Assembly (NCBI RefSeq): GCF_003626755.1
Contig: NZ_RBCJ01000005.1
Coordinates: forward strand, 62,001-126,000
Direction of reading: 5' to 3'
Length of the DNA: 64,000 nucleotides
DNA from: Ulvibacterium marinum
Lineage (GTDB): Bacteria > Bacteroidota > Bacteroidia > Flavobacteriales > Flavobacteriaceae
The notes under the pieces were generated by a model that was not told where the DNA came from, did not search any database, and was given only the letters and a program-made list of their open reading frames with translations. A program made the position numbers and the translations under genes. Of the stretch, positions 8,429-17,144 are shown piece by piece. Each line of letters opens with the position of its first letter. Position 1 is the stretch's first letter.

Positions 8429-9724
8429 ATGAAAATCAAAGGATTAAGATGGTGGGTCATAGGTCTGATTGCTCTGGCCACCGTAATCAATTACATTGAT
8501 CGTCAGGCGCTACCTGTACTTTGGCCCGATATTGCCGAGAATTTGTATCCCGATAAGACCGCTGATGAGCGAAAGGGAATCTATGCGATTATCTCAACAA
8601 TATTCATATTTGCCTATGCCTTTGGCCAAGCCATATTTGGAAAGATTTTCGACAAGCTTGGAACTCGGATCGGGTTTGCATTGTCGATTGGTTTTTGGTC
8701 AATTGCAACTGCGCTGCATGCTTTTGCAAAGGGAGTTGTAAGTCTCAGTATTTTCCGTGCAATATTAGGTGTTGCGGAAGCCGGAAACTGGCCCGGAGCG
8801 GCAAAGGGAAATGCAGAATGGTTTCCTACGAAGGAAAGGGCATTTGCGCAAGGTCTTTTCAATTCAGGTGCGGCCGTTGGGGGAATCATCGCCTTTCCCA
8901 CCATCGGATTATTGTCTGTTCATTTCAACTGGCAATGGATTTTCATATTGGTTGGTGTAACGGGCTTATTATGGCTTATTCCATGGTGGATTTTGGTAAA
9001 ATCCCCCCCTAAAAGACACCCTTGGATCACCAAAGAAGAGCGTGAATACATCTTGACCGGACAGAAAAACCAAGATTTGGACAAAGATGGGGAATTTGAT
9101 GACGGTTACAACCCTGAAACCGGTAAGATGCTAAGGCATAAAGAAAGTTGGGGCGTAATCATTGCGTCTGCTGCCCTTGACCCAATTTGGTGGTTGTTTA
9201 TCTTTTGGATACCCATTTACCTTAATGAGGTTTACGGAATGGATGTAAAAGCAATTGGGTTCTATGCTTGGGTACCTTATGTCGGTGCCATGATCGGAGC
9301 TTGGTTTGGAGGGCTTTTGGCACAAAACCGTATAAAAGCAGGTTGGTCGGTGAACAAAACGCGCAAGTTTGTAATCACACTCGGATGTTTAATCATGTTA
9401 CCTACTTTAATCGCAATGGCAAATCCGGGAGGACCGGTAACCGCTGTGCTTCTAATGGCAGTCATATTATTCGGTTTCCAAACCGCGATCGGCAATGTGC
9501 AGACCTTGCCCAGTGATCTGTTCGGCGGAAAAACAGTCGGCACACTTTCAGGATTTGCAGGTATGGCCGCCAAGTTAGGAGCATTTGGCCTAACAGCATT
9601 GGTTCCTTGGCTTACATCAGGGGGCAATTATACACCGGCATTTATTATCGGAGCAGCGTTGGCTATAATAACTATGGCCAGTATATGGATATTATGCCCT
9701 AAAATAGAACCATTAAAACCCTAG
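8429..9724 (+). CDS. MFS uronate transporter (ExuT/ACS family)
   Basis: Inner-membrane major facilitator of the anion:cation symporter family, 431 aa with about 12 membrane segments. The first segment carries INYIDRQALPVLWPDI, typical of hexuronate and glucarate carriers, and the family motif GxAEAGNWPGAAK follows near residue 110-122. Two transmembrane halves flank a polar loop (about 190-235). In an alginate locus it probably brings DEH or related monouronates from periplasm to cytoplasm, ahead of DEH reductase. It starts 217 bp after gntR, with no operator-like box in that gap. The following SDR begins 48 bp after its stop. Family clear, exact substrate inferred. Confidence 0.88.
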   Translation: MKIKGLRWWVIGLIALATVINYIDRQALPVLWPDIAENLYPDKTADERKGIYAIISTIFIFAYAFGQAIFGKIFDKLGTRIGFALSIGFWSIATALHAFAKGVVSLSIFRAILGVAEAGNWPGAAKGNAEWFPTKERAFAQGLFNSGAAVGGIIAFPTIGLLSVHFNWQWIFILVGVTGLLWLIPWWILVKSPPKRHPWITKEEREYILTGQKNQDLDKDGEFDDGYNPETGKMLRHKESWGVIIASAALDPIWWLFIFWIPIYLNEVYGMDVKAIGFYAWVPYVGAMIGAWFGGLLAQNRIKAGWSVNKTRKFVITLGCLIMLPTLIAMANPGGPVTAVLLMAVILFGFQTAIGNVQTLPSDLFGGKTVGTLSGFAGMAAKLGAFGLTALVPWLTSGGNYTPAFIIGAALAIITMASIWILCPKIEPLKP

Positions 9725-9772
9725 GGTTGATAAAAAATGAAAAACAAGAATAAATTATAAAATTAGAATGGC

Positions 9773-10534
9773 ATGAGCAATAAAGGAAGAGTAGCAGTAA
9801 TAACCGGCGCAACAGGGGGCATAGGCTTCGCAGTAGCCAAAAGATTAGGGCGAGACGGATATAACGTAGTTCTAAATGGCATCGAAGATGAAGCGGGTGC
9901 CAAGCGAGTAGAAGAGCTCACCGCTGAGGGTACTACTGCCGAATATTATGGCTTTGACGTTACTAGCGACGAGGCAGTTACCTCAAATATTAAATCAATC
10001 GGTGAAAAGTATGGGAGGATTGACGTACTTGTAAACAATGCAGGTGGACTTGGCGGCAGGTCTCGATTTGAAGAAATGACCACGGATTTTTATCGATTCG
10101 TAATGGCTTTAAACCTAGATTCGGTGTTTTTCGCTTCCAGAGCGGCGATACCTTTTCTTAAAAAAGGGGAGAATGCAACTATTATCAACTATACCTCGAT
10201 TGCAGGATGGAACGCAGGAGGGCCAGGTGCTGGAATCTACGGTACCTCAAAAGCAGGAGTTCATGCCATTACCAGGGCATTGGCCAAAGATCTGGCCGAA
10301 TATGGAATCAGGGTCAATGCAGTCTCGCCGGGTACAATCGATACGCCTTTCCATGCACAAATCAAATCGACCAAGCCCGAGGTATTCGCTTCATGGAAAA
10401 ATAACATTTTGTTGGGACGATTGGGACAACCTGAAGATGTAGCATCCGTTGTTTCGTTCTTGGCGAGCGGTGATGCTTCTTTTTTAACAGCGGAAACCAT
10501 CCAAATTACCGGAGGTCAAGGTTTGGGGATTTAA
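9773..10534 (+). CDS. SDR, probable DEH reductase
   Basis: Classical SDR, 253 aa, with TGATGGIG (11-18), NNAG (88-91), Ser142, Tyr156 (YGTSK) and Lys160. Known alginate pathways reduce DEH to 2-keto-3-deoxy-D-gluconate (KDG) with such an enzyme (DehR / A1-R type). Its position directly between the uronate importer and KDG kinase makes it the main candidate for that step. Cofactor choice cannot be read with certainty: the loop after the second strand is NVVLNGIEDE, without an obvious basic residue for NADPH. It belongs to the tight gene string 9773-14799, probably one transcript. Confidence 0.88.
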   Translation: MSNKGRVAVITGATGGIGFAVAKRLGRDGYNVVLNGIEDEAGAKRVEELTAEGTTAEYYGFDVTSDEAVTSNIKSIGEKYGRIDVLVNNAGGLGGRSRFEEMTTDFYRFVMALNLDSVFFASRAAIPFLKKGENATIINYTSIAGWNAGGPGAGIYGTSKAGVHAITRALAKDLAEYGIRVNAVSPGTIDTPFHAQIKSTKPEVFASWKNNILLGRLGQPEDVASVVSFLASGDASFLTAETIQITGGQGLGI

Positions 10535-10568
10535 AACATAAAAGTTTGTTGTACAATATCTACTATAA

Positions 10569-11615
10569 ATGAAAAAAGTAGTCACTTTTGGAGAGATAAT
10601 GCTTCGACTGGCTCCTGAAGGATTTTTAAGGTTTTCACAGGCAAACAGTTTTGATGTCGTTTATGGCGGAGGTGAGTCCAATGTAGCGGTTTCTTTGGCC
10701 AACTATGATGTGCCTGTGGATTTTGTCACCAGGCTGCCTGACAACGATATTGGCCATTGTGCTCTGATGGAGATGCGCAAAAGAGGAGTCGGTACTGATA
10801 AGATAATTTACGGTGGCGATAGGCTTGGTATTTATTTTTTGGAAGCAGGTGCCGTAAGTCGTGGTAGCAAAGTAGTCTATGATCGAGCACATTCTGCAAT
10901 GGCCGAAATTGAAGCTGGTATGGTGGATTGGAAATCGGTATTTGATGGTGTGCGATGGTTCCATTGGACAGGAATAACACCTGCAATCTCTCAAGGAGCT
11001 GCAGATGCCTGTTTGGAAGCGGTAAAAATTGCCAGTGATATGGGAGTTACCATTTCAACAGATCTGAATTATCGTGCCAAGCTCTGGAAATACTGTGATG
11101 ACGGCAAACGGGAAGAAATTATGTCTGAACTGACTGCCTATTGTGATGTTGTTTTGGGCAATGAGGAAGATGCCGAGAAACACTTCGGAATAAAGCCCGA
11201 GGGATTGGATATTACTACCCAAGGTGAGCATGTTAAGGCCGAGGCTTTTCTATCGGTCTGCAAACAGATGATGAAACGTTTTCCAAGGGCTAAAAAAGTA
11301 ATCACAACACTACGGGGTTCATTATCCGCATCCCACAATACGTGGGCTGGGGTGCTTTATGACGGAAAGACCATGTATAAGTCCCCAGAATATCAAATTA
11401 CCCATATAGTCGACCGTGTAGGCGGAGGCGATTCTTTTATGGGAGGATTAATTTATGGATTGCTAAAATATCCTGATGATGATCAGAATGCATTGAACTT
11501 TGCGGTAGCCGCATCCTGCTTGAAACATACGATTAAAGGAGATGCTAATTTGGCAACGGTTTCAGAAGTGGAGAAATTGATGGGTGGTGATGCATCAGGT
11601 AGGGTAACTAGATAA
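10569..11615 (+). CDS. kdgK: 2-keto-3-deoxygluconate kinase (PfkB family)
   Basis: Ribokinase-fold sugar kinase, 348 aa, phosphorylating KDG to KDPG with ATP. The N-terminal GGGESNVA motif (33-40) and the PfkB signature DRVGGGDSFMGG (282-293) with catalytic base Asp288 are intact. The segment TDLNYRAKLW (164-173) is characteristic of KDG kinases rather than fructokinases. A slightly long C-terminal tail follows the fold. It is 34 bp after the SDR and 4 bp before the PFK gene, so translational coupling with the latter is likely. Cytoplasmic. Confidence 0.93.
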   Translation: MKKVVTFGEIMLRLAPEGFLRFSQANSFDVVYGGGESNVAVSLANYDVPVDFVTRLPDNDIGHCALMEMRKRGVGTDKIIYGGDRLGIYFLEAGAVSRGSKVVYDRAHSAMAEIEAGMVDWKSVFDGVRWFHWTGITPAISQGAADACLEAVKIASDMGVTISTDLNYRAKLWKYCDDGKREEIMSELTAYCDVVLGNEEDAEKHFGIKPEGLDITTQGEHVKAEAFLSVCKQMMKRFPRAKKVITTLRGSLSASHNTWAGVLYDGKTMYKSPEYQITHIVDRVGGGDSFMGGLIYGLLKYPDDDQNALNFAVAASCLKHTIKGDANLATVSEVEKLMGGDASGRVTR

Positions 11616-11619
11616 ATAA

Positions 11620-12843
11620 ATGACTTCAAAAAAGTCCATATTGATCATTTGTGGTGGTGGCCCTGCCCCTGGTATCAATGCTGTTATCAGTACGGTTGCA
11701 AAGATTTTTCTGAAAGACGGTTATCGCGTACTAGGTCTTCATGAAGGCTTTAAAGGGATATTTTCTGAAAACCCTTCAATCAAGGAATTCGATTTCCCTC
11801 ACGCTGACCGTATTTTCAGTCGGGGCGGTTCGACCTTGATTATGAGCCGTTTCAAGCCAAAGAACGAAAAGCTAAACACTAACCTTTTTTTTAACAACAA
11901 CGTAAAACTGTTGGTCAGTATTGGTGGCGATGATACCGCCTCTACGGCCAACAGGATTACGGATTTTCTTCGCAAGGAAGGCATCGTGATTTCCAATATT
12001 CACGTTCCCAAAACAATTGACAACGATTTACCACTTCCTGATAGAAATCCCACTTTTGGTTTTCACTCCGCGAAGGACGAGGGGGTCCGTATCGGGAACA
12101 CCACCTATGAAGACGCCAGAACCAGCAATAATTGGTTTGTCATGTCAACCATGGGCCGATCGGCGGGCCATTTGGCCTTTGGCATTGCCACAAGCTGCCA
12201 TTTTCCGATGATGGTCATTCCTGAGATGTTTGATAAGACCGATATTACCTTCGATAAAGTGGTCCGTTTGGTGATTTCATCCATGGTCAAAAGAAAGATA
12301 GAGAATATTCATTATGGAGTTGCTCTAATTAGCGAAGGAGTGTTCCATATTTTACCTGACTCTGAAATAAAGAATTGTGGTATCAACTTTACTTATGATG
12401 AACATGGTCATCCTGAATTAGGTAATGTAAGCAAGTCACACATTTTTAATGTACTTGTCCAGGCCCGTTTAAAGGAACTGGGTATTAAGATTAAGAGCCG
12501 ACCAGTGGAGTTGGGATATGAGCTCCGCTGTTGTAGACCGATTGGTTTTGATTTGACCCTATGTACTTTATTGGGCTTGGGGGTAAAGAAGCTTTTTGAT
12601 GATAGGCTTAGCGGATGTATTGTAACTGCAAACTCGCGAGGTGAAGTGACACCGCTTTTTTTGAATGATTTACAGGATGAGCAGGGCAAAATAGTTCCGC
12701 GACTGGTGAATATCAATTCGGAATTTGCCCGACTCTGTTTCCAAAATTTGAACTATTTGAGTGAATCCGACTATGATGGTGCAAGCACATACCTAAAGAA
12801 CCCCGAAAAATACGATTTTGATAAAATTCTAACTGAGGCATAG
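11620..12843 (+). CDS. Phosphofructokinase, PPi-type residues
   Basis: PFK-A fold enzyme, 407 aa, interconverting fructose-6-phosphate and fructose-1,6-bisphosphate. The phosphoryl-donor loop reads GGDDT (102-106), with Asp105 where ATP enzymes have Gly, and the active-site loop is PKTIDND (130-136), with Lys131; Asp plus Lys at these places is the mark of PPi-dependent PFK. The MGR motif is at 178-180. The PPi reaction is reversible, so it could run toward gluconeogenesis, useful when cells grow on alginate and obtain only triose and pyruvate. It lies 4 bp after kdgK and 6 bp before eda, an unusual place for a PFK. Some PFK-fold proteins have other substrates, so activity is inferred. Confidence 0.85.
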   Translation: MTSKKSILIICGGGPAPGINAVISTVAKIFLKDGYRVLGLHEGFKGIFSENPSIKEFDFPHADRIFSRGGSTLIMSRFKPKNEKLNTNLFFNNNVKLLVSIGGDDTASTANRITDFLRKEGIVISNIHVPKTIDNDLPLPDRNPTFGFHSAKDEGVRIGNTTYEDARTSNNWFVMSTMGRSAGHLAFGIATSCHFPMMVIPEMFDKTDITFDKVVRLVISSMVKRKIENIHYGVALISEGVFHILPDSEIKNCGINFTYDEHGHPELGNVSKSHIFNVLVQARLKELGIKIKSRPVELGYELRCCRPIGFDLTLCTLLGLGVKKLFDDRLSGCIVTANSRGEVTPLFLNDLQDEQGKIVPRLVNINSEFARLCFQNLNYLSESDYDGASTYLKNPEKYDFDKILTEA

Positions 12844-12849
12844 TATATT

Positions 12850-13518
12850 ATGGCACAATTCTCAAGAATAGAAGTGGCAACCGCAATGAAGGAAACCGGA
12901 ATGGTACCTTTGTTTTATCATCCCGATGTGGAATTGGGAAAAAAGGTACTCAAGGCCTGTTATGATGGCGGTGCACGGTTGATGGAATTTACCGCAAGGG
13001 GCGATTTTGCCTTTGAGGTTTTTTCCGAGCTGAACAAATATGGGCTGAAAGAACTTCCAGGCATGATAATGGGAGTGGGATCCATCACCGATGCCGGAGG
13101 TGCCTCAATGTACCTGCAAATGGGGGCAAATTTTATCGTTACCCCGTCTCTGCGAGAAGACATCGCCATAGTCTGCAATCGCAGAAAAGTACTTTGGTCT
13201 CCCGGATGCGGTTCATTGACAGAAATCAATAAGGCCGAAGAACTAGGTTGCGAGATTATCAAGTTGTTTTCAGGCTCAACATATGGGCCAGACTTTGTCA
13301 AAGCAATCAGGGGGCCACAACCATGGACGAGCATCATGCCTACTGGCGGGGTCAACACCGAGGAAGCGAATTTGAGGGCTTGGTTTGAAGCTGGTGTGAC
13401 CTGTGTAGGTATGGGGTCAAAGCTGATAAGCAAAGACATCTTGGCAAACAAAGATTTTGAAAACTTGGAAAATCTGGTGAGAAATACACTAGGCACCATC
13501 AATAAAGTAAGAAACTGA
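12850..13518 (+). CDS. eda: KDPG aldolase
   Basis: Class I aldolase of the Entner-Doudoroff pathway, 222 aa, cleaving KDPG to pyruvate and glyceraldehyde-3-phosphate. Family landmarks: catalytic Glu46 (LMEFTARG), the SPGCGS segment near 117-122, the Schiff-base Lys138 (EIIKLFSGS) and the phosphate-binding PTGGV (164-168). It completes the pathway encoded by the upstream genes. It begins 6 bp after PFK and its stop is 3 bp before the next start, so the string is surely cotranscribed. Cytoplasmic trimeric TIM barrel expected. Confidence 0.94.
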   Translation: MAQFSRIEVATAMKETGMVPLFYHPDVELGKKVLKACYDGGARLMEFTARGDFAFEVFSELNKYGLKELPGMIMGVGSITDAGGASMYLQMGANFIVTPSLREDIAIVCNRRKVLWSPGCGSLTEINKAEELGCEIIKLFSGSTYGPDFVKAIRGPQPWTSIMPTGGVNTEEANLRAWFEAGVTCVGMGSKLISKDILANKDFENLENLVRNTLGTINKVRN

Positions 13519-13521
13519 TTT

Positions 13522-14799
13522 GTGAATAACCGGCAACTTGAAAAAAAATCCTTCCTAAAAAAGCTGATTGCAATTATCTTGGCCTTCGGCCCTGGGATAT
13601 TCGCCATCGGCTATACGATTGGTACGGGCAGCGTAACTTCTATGATTGTTGCCGGTAGCACCTACGGAATGCAGCTGTTGTGGGTACTGTTGTTGAGCTG
13701 TTTCTTTTCAGGTATTCTCATATATGTTTACGGAAATTATACATTGATTACGGGGGAAACAGCCTTATTTGCATTTAAAAATCACTTGAAATGGGGCAAG
13801 GCCATGGCGATTCTGATTATCATAGGAATTGCTTTCGGCCAGTGGAATTCGTTGATGGGAATCATGGGTATTTCTGCCAATATCATCTATGAGATATTTG
13901 CCATTTATTTTCCGCAGATCGTTCAGTACAAATATGAAACGGTGATAGGTATTGCTGTAGTGGTAACCGCCATTTTTTATGCGCTGCTTCTGGTAGGCAA
14001 ATACACCTTTTTTGAAAAGATCCTTGTCATTTTTGTAACTATCATGGGGCTTTCTTTTATGATATCCCTTTTTATGGTATATCCACTACCATCTGATGTG
14101 TTAAAAGGACTTGTCCCGAGTATTCCCGAAGTAAAAGGCGGCAAGATGTTGGTTGCCGCATTCGTGGGCACAACGATGGCGGCGGCTACCTTTTTGTCGC
14201 GTCCGCTTTTCGTAAAGGGTAAAGGTTGGACAATAAATAATCTAAAAACACAAAAAAAGGATGCCATTATTGCTGCAATTCTGGTATTTGTCATAAGTGC
14301 CGCTATAATGGCTGTTGCTACGGGAGCCCTCTTTTATGATGGAAAACCCGTAATTAAAGTCTTGGACATGGTAAATACTTTGGAACCAGTTGCTGGTAAA
14401 TTTGCCTTGACCCTTTTCTTTTTTGGAACCCTAAGTGCCGGGCTTTCATCAATTTTCCCCATTCTATTGATTGTCCCCATTTTAATTGCTGACTACCAAT
14501 CTGGAGAATTAGATACAAGTTCGAGACAATTTAAGATTATCACTGCCTTTGCCTGCTTATTTGCCTTGATTGTTCCAGTGTTTGGATCAAACCCTGTCGA
14601 GATACAGATTTTTTCACAGATTTTCAATGTTTTTGTACTTCCGTTAGTGATTGTGGGAATCATGTTCTTGATCAACAACGGAAAACTTATGAAAGGGCAC
14701 AAGACCAGCTTGGTAATCAATATTGGGCTGGTACTTGCTTTTATTTTTTCTTGTGTCATATCCTATAATGGGGTATCTGCATTGCTTGGCTTTTTTTAA
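13522..14799 (+). CDS. Nramp-fold transporter lacking metal-site residues
   Basis: Polytopic inner-membrane protein of the Nramp family, 425 aa, about 11 membrane segments. The start is GTG at 13522, 3 bp after the eda stop; no nearby ATG exists. The first segment keeps the family GPG...GY lead-in (23-31), but the metal motif DPGN is replaced by IGTG (33-36). In the sixth segment the metal-binding Met-Pro-His is replaced by Ala-Ala-Ala within GTTMAAATF (216-224). It therefore should not carry Mn2+/Fe2+ like canonical Nramp. Being last in a tight operon for uronate catabolism suggests it moves an organic acid or another ion; that is inference. Automated tools would call it a divalent metal transporter. 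Confidence 0.8.
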   Translation: MNNRQLEKKSFLKKLIAIILAFGPGIFAIGYTIGTGSVTSMIVAGSTYGMQLLWVLLLSCFFSGILIYVYGNYTLITGETALFAFKNHLKWGKAMAILIIIGIAFGQWNSLMGIMGISANIIYEIFAIYFPQIVQYKYETVIGIAVVVTAIFYALLLVGKYTFFEKILVIFVTIMGLSFMISLFMVYPLPSDVLKGLVPSIPEVKGGKMLVAAFVGTTMAAATFLSRPLFVKGKGWTINNLKTQKKDAIIAAILVFVISAAIMAVATGALFYDGKPVIKVLDMVNTLEPVAGKFALTLFFFGTLSAGLSSIFPILLIVPILIADYQSGELDTSSRQFKIITAFACLFALIVPVFGSNPVEIQIFSQIFNVFVLPLVIVGIMFLINNGKLMKGHKTSLVINIGLVLAFIFSCVISYNGVSALLGFF

Positions 14800-15036
14800 A
14801 GGGTGCAGCCAAATTGTTCAAAAGAGTATTTAGAGCAATGAATAGCAAGCCATAAAGACATTTGAAATGATAAATTGAAAAAGTTTGAAATTATTTAATC
14901 TCCACACAGTTTCTAAAATCCTAGCTTGCTGCTGGGTAGTAATTCATTCTTATTATAATCAGTATCGTTCCCTTGTAGAGATTGAATTATCGAATTTGGA
15001 AATAAAGACCCAATTCATTTATGTAGAGAAAACAGT
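14800..15036. other. Intergenic gap, end of alginate operon
   Basis: No gene, no strong hairpin and no copy of the tRNA-Pro 3' end was seen here. Both flanking genes point into this gap (operon on +, integrase remnant on -). Confidence 0.4.
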
Positions 15037-16348
15037 TTAAGGAATCACTCTAACATCAGTTGGCTTTTTTCTTTTTGACTTCATTACATCCATCGAATTC
15101 TGCATATCCTCACCTACTTTCTTTGCAACCACTTTGGCATAAACTTGAGTAGTGGAAAGTTTGGTATGGTCTAAGAGTTTAGAGACGGTTTCAATAGGTA
15201 CATCGTTGGAAAGTGTAATAGCTGTAGCGAAGGTGTGTCTCGCTATATGAAATGTCAAATTTTTTATGAATCCCGCATGTTTTGGAAATATCTTTTAAGA
15301 TACAATTGATCATATGATTGGTGTAAGTAGGCAACAACCTTTGATCAGTTATGACCTCAAGGGCTTCTTTGTACTTGTCGATAATTTCCTTGGCCTTCGG
15401 CAACAACGGAATTTTTAGAGGTTCGTCAGTTTTGGTTCGCTTGGTGTACAACCAATCATTGCCATCAATGCCCTTTGCTAGATGACCAGCTCTTAAGCCG
15501 TGAACATCAACGTAGGAGAGACCAGTGTAGCAGGCAAAAGTGAAAAGGTCTTTGATTTTCTCGTAACTTGGAGTATTAAACGAAGTATCTTCAATGGGCC
15601 TTATTTCCCGTTCCGTCAGAAATTGGCGTTTGGTTTTTTTGAACTTTAGTTTGTAATTGTCAAAGGGGTCTTTATCCAACCACTCCAAACGAACAGCTAA
15701 CCTTTACATCTTTTTAAGTCGTTCCATGTGCTTCATCGCCCCGTTGTTAGAACACTTAGTTCTAATGGTAGGTTTGTACCTCCTTAAATATTGTTCAAAA
15801 TCAACAATGAAACGGTAACTCAATTTTTTCAGTTTGATATCATTTACACCATATTCCGGTTTTAAGAACAGTTTTAGACTCCGTTCCGTAATTCCATAAT
15901 TTTTCATTGTTCCCTTTTTTAGAGAAGTATGCATCGTAGTATTATGATAACGGACAAGTTCCAATAGCGTTTTACCATCCTCATTATCACCTAAATATTT
16001 GGAGCGTATGGCGGAGGCGGTAACTAATTGATTTTCATACAACAGTTGTCTATGGCACTCATGAATTTTGGTATAGACTTGGTCAAGGTATTTATTGAGC
16101 GATTGGATATTTTGAGAATATCCCCTTCCTCTCTTCTTATTGTTGCCCCAAAGCGCATAGGGAATATCCCGATTTAAACTCATTTCCTTCACGGTTCCAT
16201 TAGAAATAATGCGAACATAAAGGATGACATTTTCTGAAATTTTTCTGTGTTTTCGAGTAAAGAATAGCACTGATAATCTACTGTTGTTGTGCGTGTTATA
16301 CGTCTTTAAGTTAATAATTAAGGTCGGTAAAGACGAAAGCCAAATCAC
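15037..16348 (-). pseudogene. Broken tyrosine recombinase (integrase)
   Basis: Remnant of a Bacteroidota-type site-specific integrase of about 430 codons. The N-terminal arm and core-binding parts run from 16348 to an in-frame TAA at 15704-15706. The same frame resumes as RLAVRLEWLDKDPFD and carries the catalytic-domain start (ACYTGLSYVDV). A frame change then occurs in a run of six A's (minus strand) at about 15260-15266, after which HIARHTFAT, LLDHTK and the nucleophile Tyr in VYAK are all present. Removing one A restores the frame. In the first block a Ser stands where many recombinases have Arg, as in IntDOT-like enzymes. It sits just beyond the 3' end of a tRNA-Pro gene, a classic integration position. 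One stop plus one frameshift argues for decay rather than error. Confidence 0.85.
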
Positions 16349-16491
16349 TTTTAAAAGCTACTTAAAGTTACAACAATTACAGTACCAAACTGTTCCCGTA
16401 TAGGACACATTTTATATGGTTTCAGATGGTTTTGTTTGATATGCTTAAAAACACAAAACACTGAAAATCATAAGATTAACAGTGCTTTGAT

Positions 16492-16508
16492 ACCACTTGA
16501 AAAGTGGT
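16492..16508 (-). terminator. Small hairpin after tRNA-Pro
   Basis: Seven-bp stem ACCACTT / AAGTGGT with a 3-nt loop, starting four bases beyond the 3' end of the tRNA on the minus strand. It may terminate the tRNA transcript or be part of an old attachment site. No long T-run follows. Confidence 0.4.
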
Positions 16509-16511
16509 TCG

Positions 16512-16585
16512 TCGGGATGACAGGATTTGAACCTGCGACCCCACGCCCCCCAGGCGTGTGCGCTACCGGGCTGCGCTACATCCCG
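16512..16585 (-). tRNA. tRNA-Pro (anticodon GGG)
   Basis: A full 74-nt cloverleaf reads on the minus strand: acceptor CGGGATG / CATCCCG with discriminator A, D arm GCGC...GCGC, anticodon stem CACGC / GCGTG around the loop CTGGGGG (anticodon GGG), and T arm GCAGG-TTCAAAT-CCTGT. CCA is not encoded. Its 3' end faces the broken integrase gene. Confidence 0.95.
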
Positions 16586-17126
16586 TACTCAGTGTAAATA
16601 TAATGTCCGATGGACATTTTAGCAAAAGAACCTATCGCGTGTCGGTCTTAGCTTGTTTTACACCATATCCGATATCTCTGCACTGGCCCTTAATGAATGG
16701 ACCATCGTTTCGATAACAGGTTTGCAAACTTAGCAAAGTTGGACAGAAATACACCCCTTCTTATTAAAAAATTAGTTCAGGTTTTCAATCCATCTAAAAA
16801 GACACTCCGCCCAGCCGCTTGAGTAAAGGCAGTTCTCGGTTAATAAAACCCAATCCGGACATCCCAAGAACAGGATGGTACATCGGGTGGTTAAACTCGC
16901 TGAATAGGAGAGGAAGAAAATAACCGTTAGTTAAACACCCATCCCAGCATATGAAGCCTTTACGCCCATTCACCTCATATTCGTCGAAAAAGTTAGCTAA
17001 AAACCATAGTATCCATTATCTTAACCCCTAACCCAGTATAGTTGTACCAATGGGTTTGTTTAAACCGATTTAGGTCGTTAGCCCTATTTTTTTGGATTTT
17101 GTTATCTTAGTTTTTGTTTCCCTTTT
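16586..17126. other. 541-bp gap without a clear gene
   Basis: Holds a perfect 7-bp hairpin (AATGTCC gat GGACATT, 16602-16618) and a 73-codon open frame on the minus strand (16794-17015) that lacks a plausible start codon upstream of an internal Met and has no recognised family. The last 100 bp before the next gene are T-rich and should carry its promoter. Otherwise nothing is recognised. Confidence 0.4.
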
Positions 17127-17144
17127 TTGTTGAATGTTGTTTCT

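Noticed and set aside
12960-13607. 215-codon minus-strand open frame across eda
   Set aside because: It is antisense to the intact KDPG aldolase gene, has no recognisable domains, and mirrors the codon bias of the sense gene.
15260-15266. Integrase frameshift as programmed slippage or sequencing error
   Set aside because: A homopolymer error is possible, but a separate in-frame stop at 15704-15706 breaks the same gene, so decay is the simpler reading; programmed frameshifting is unlikely in this family.
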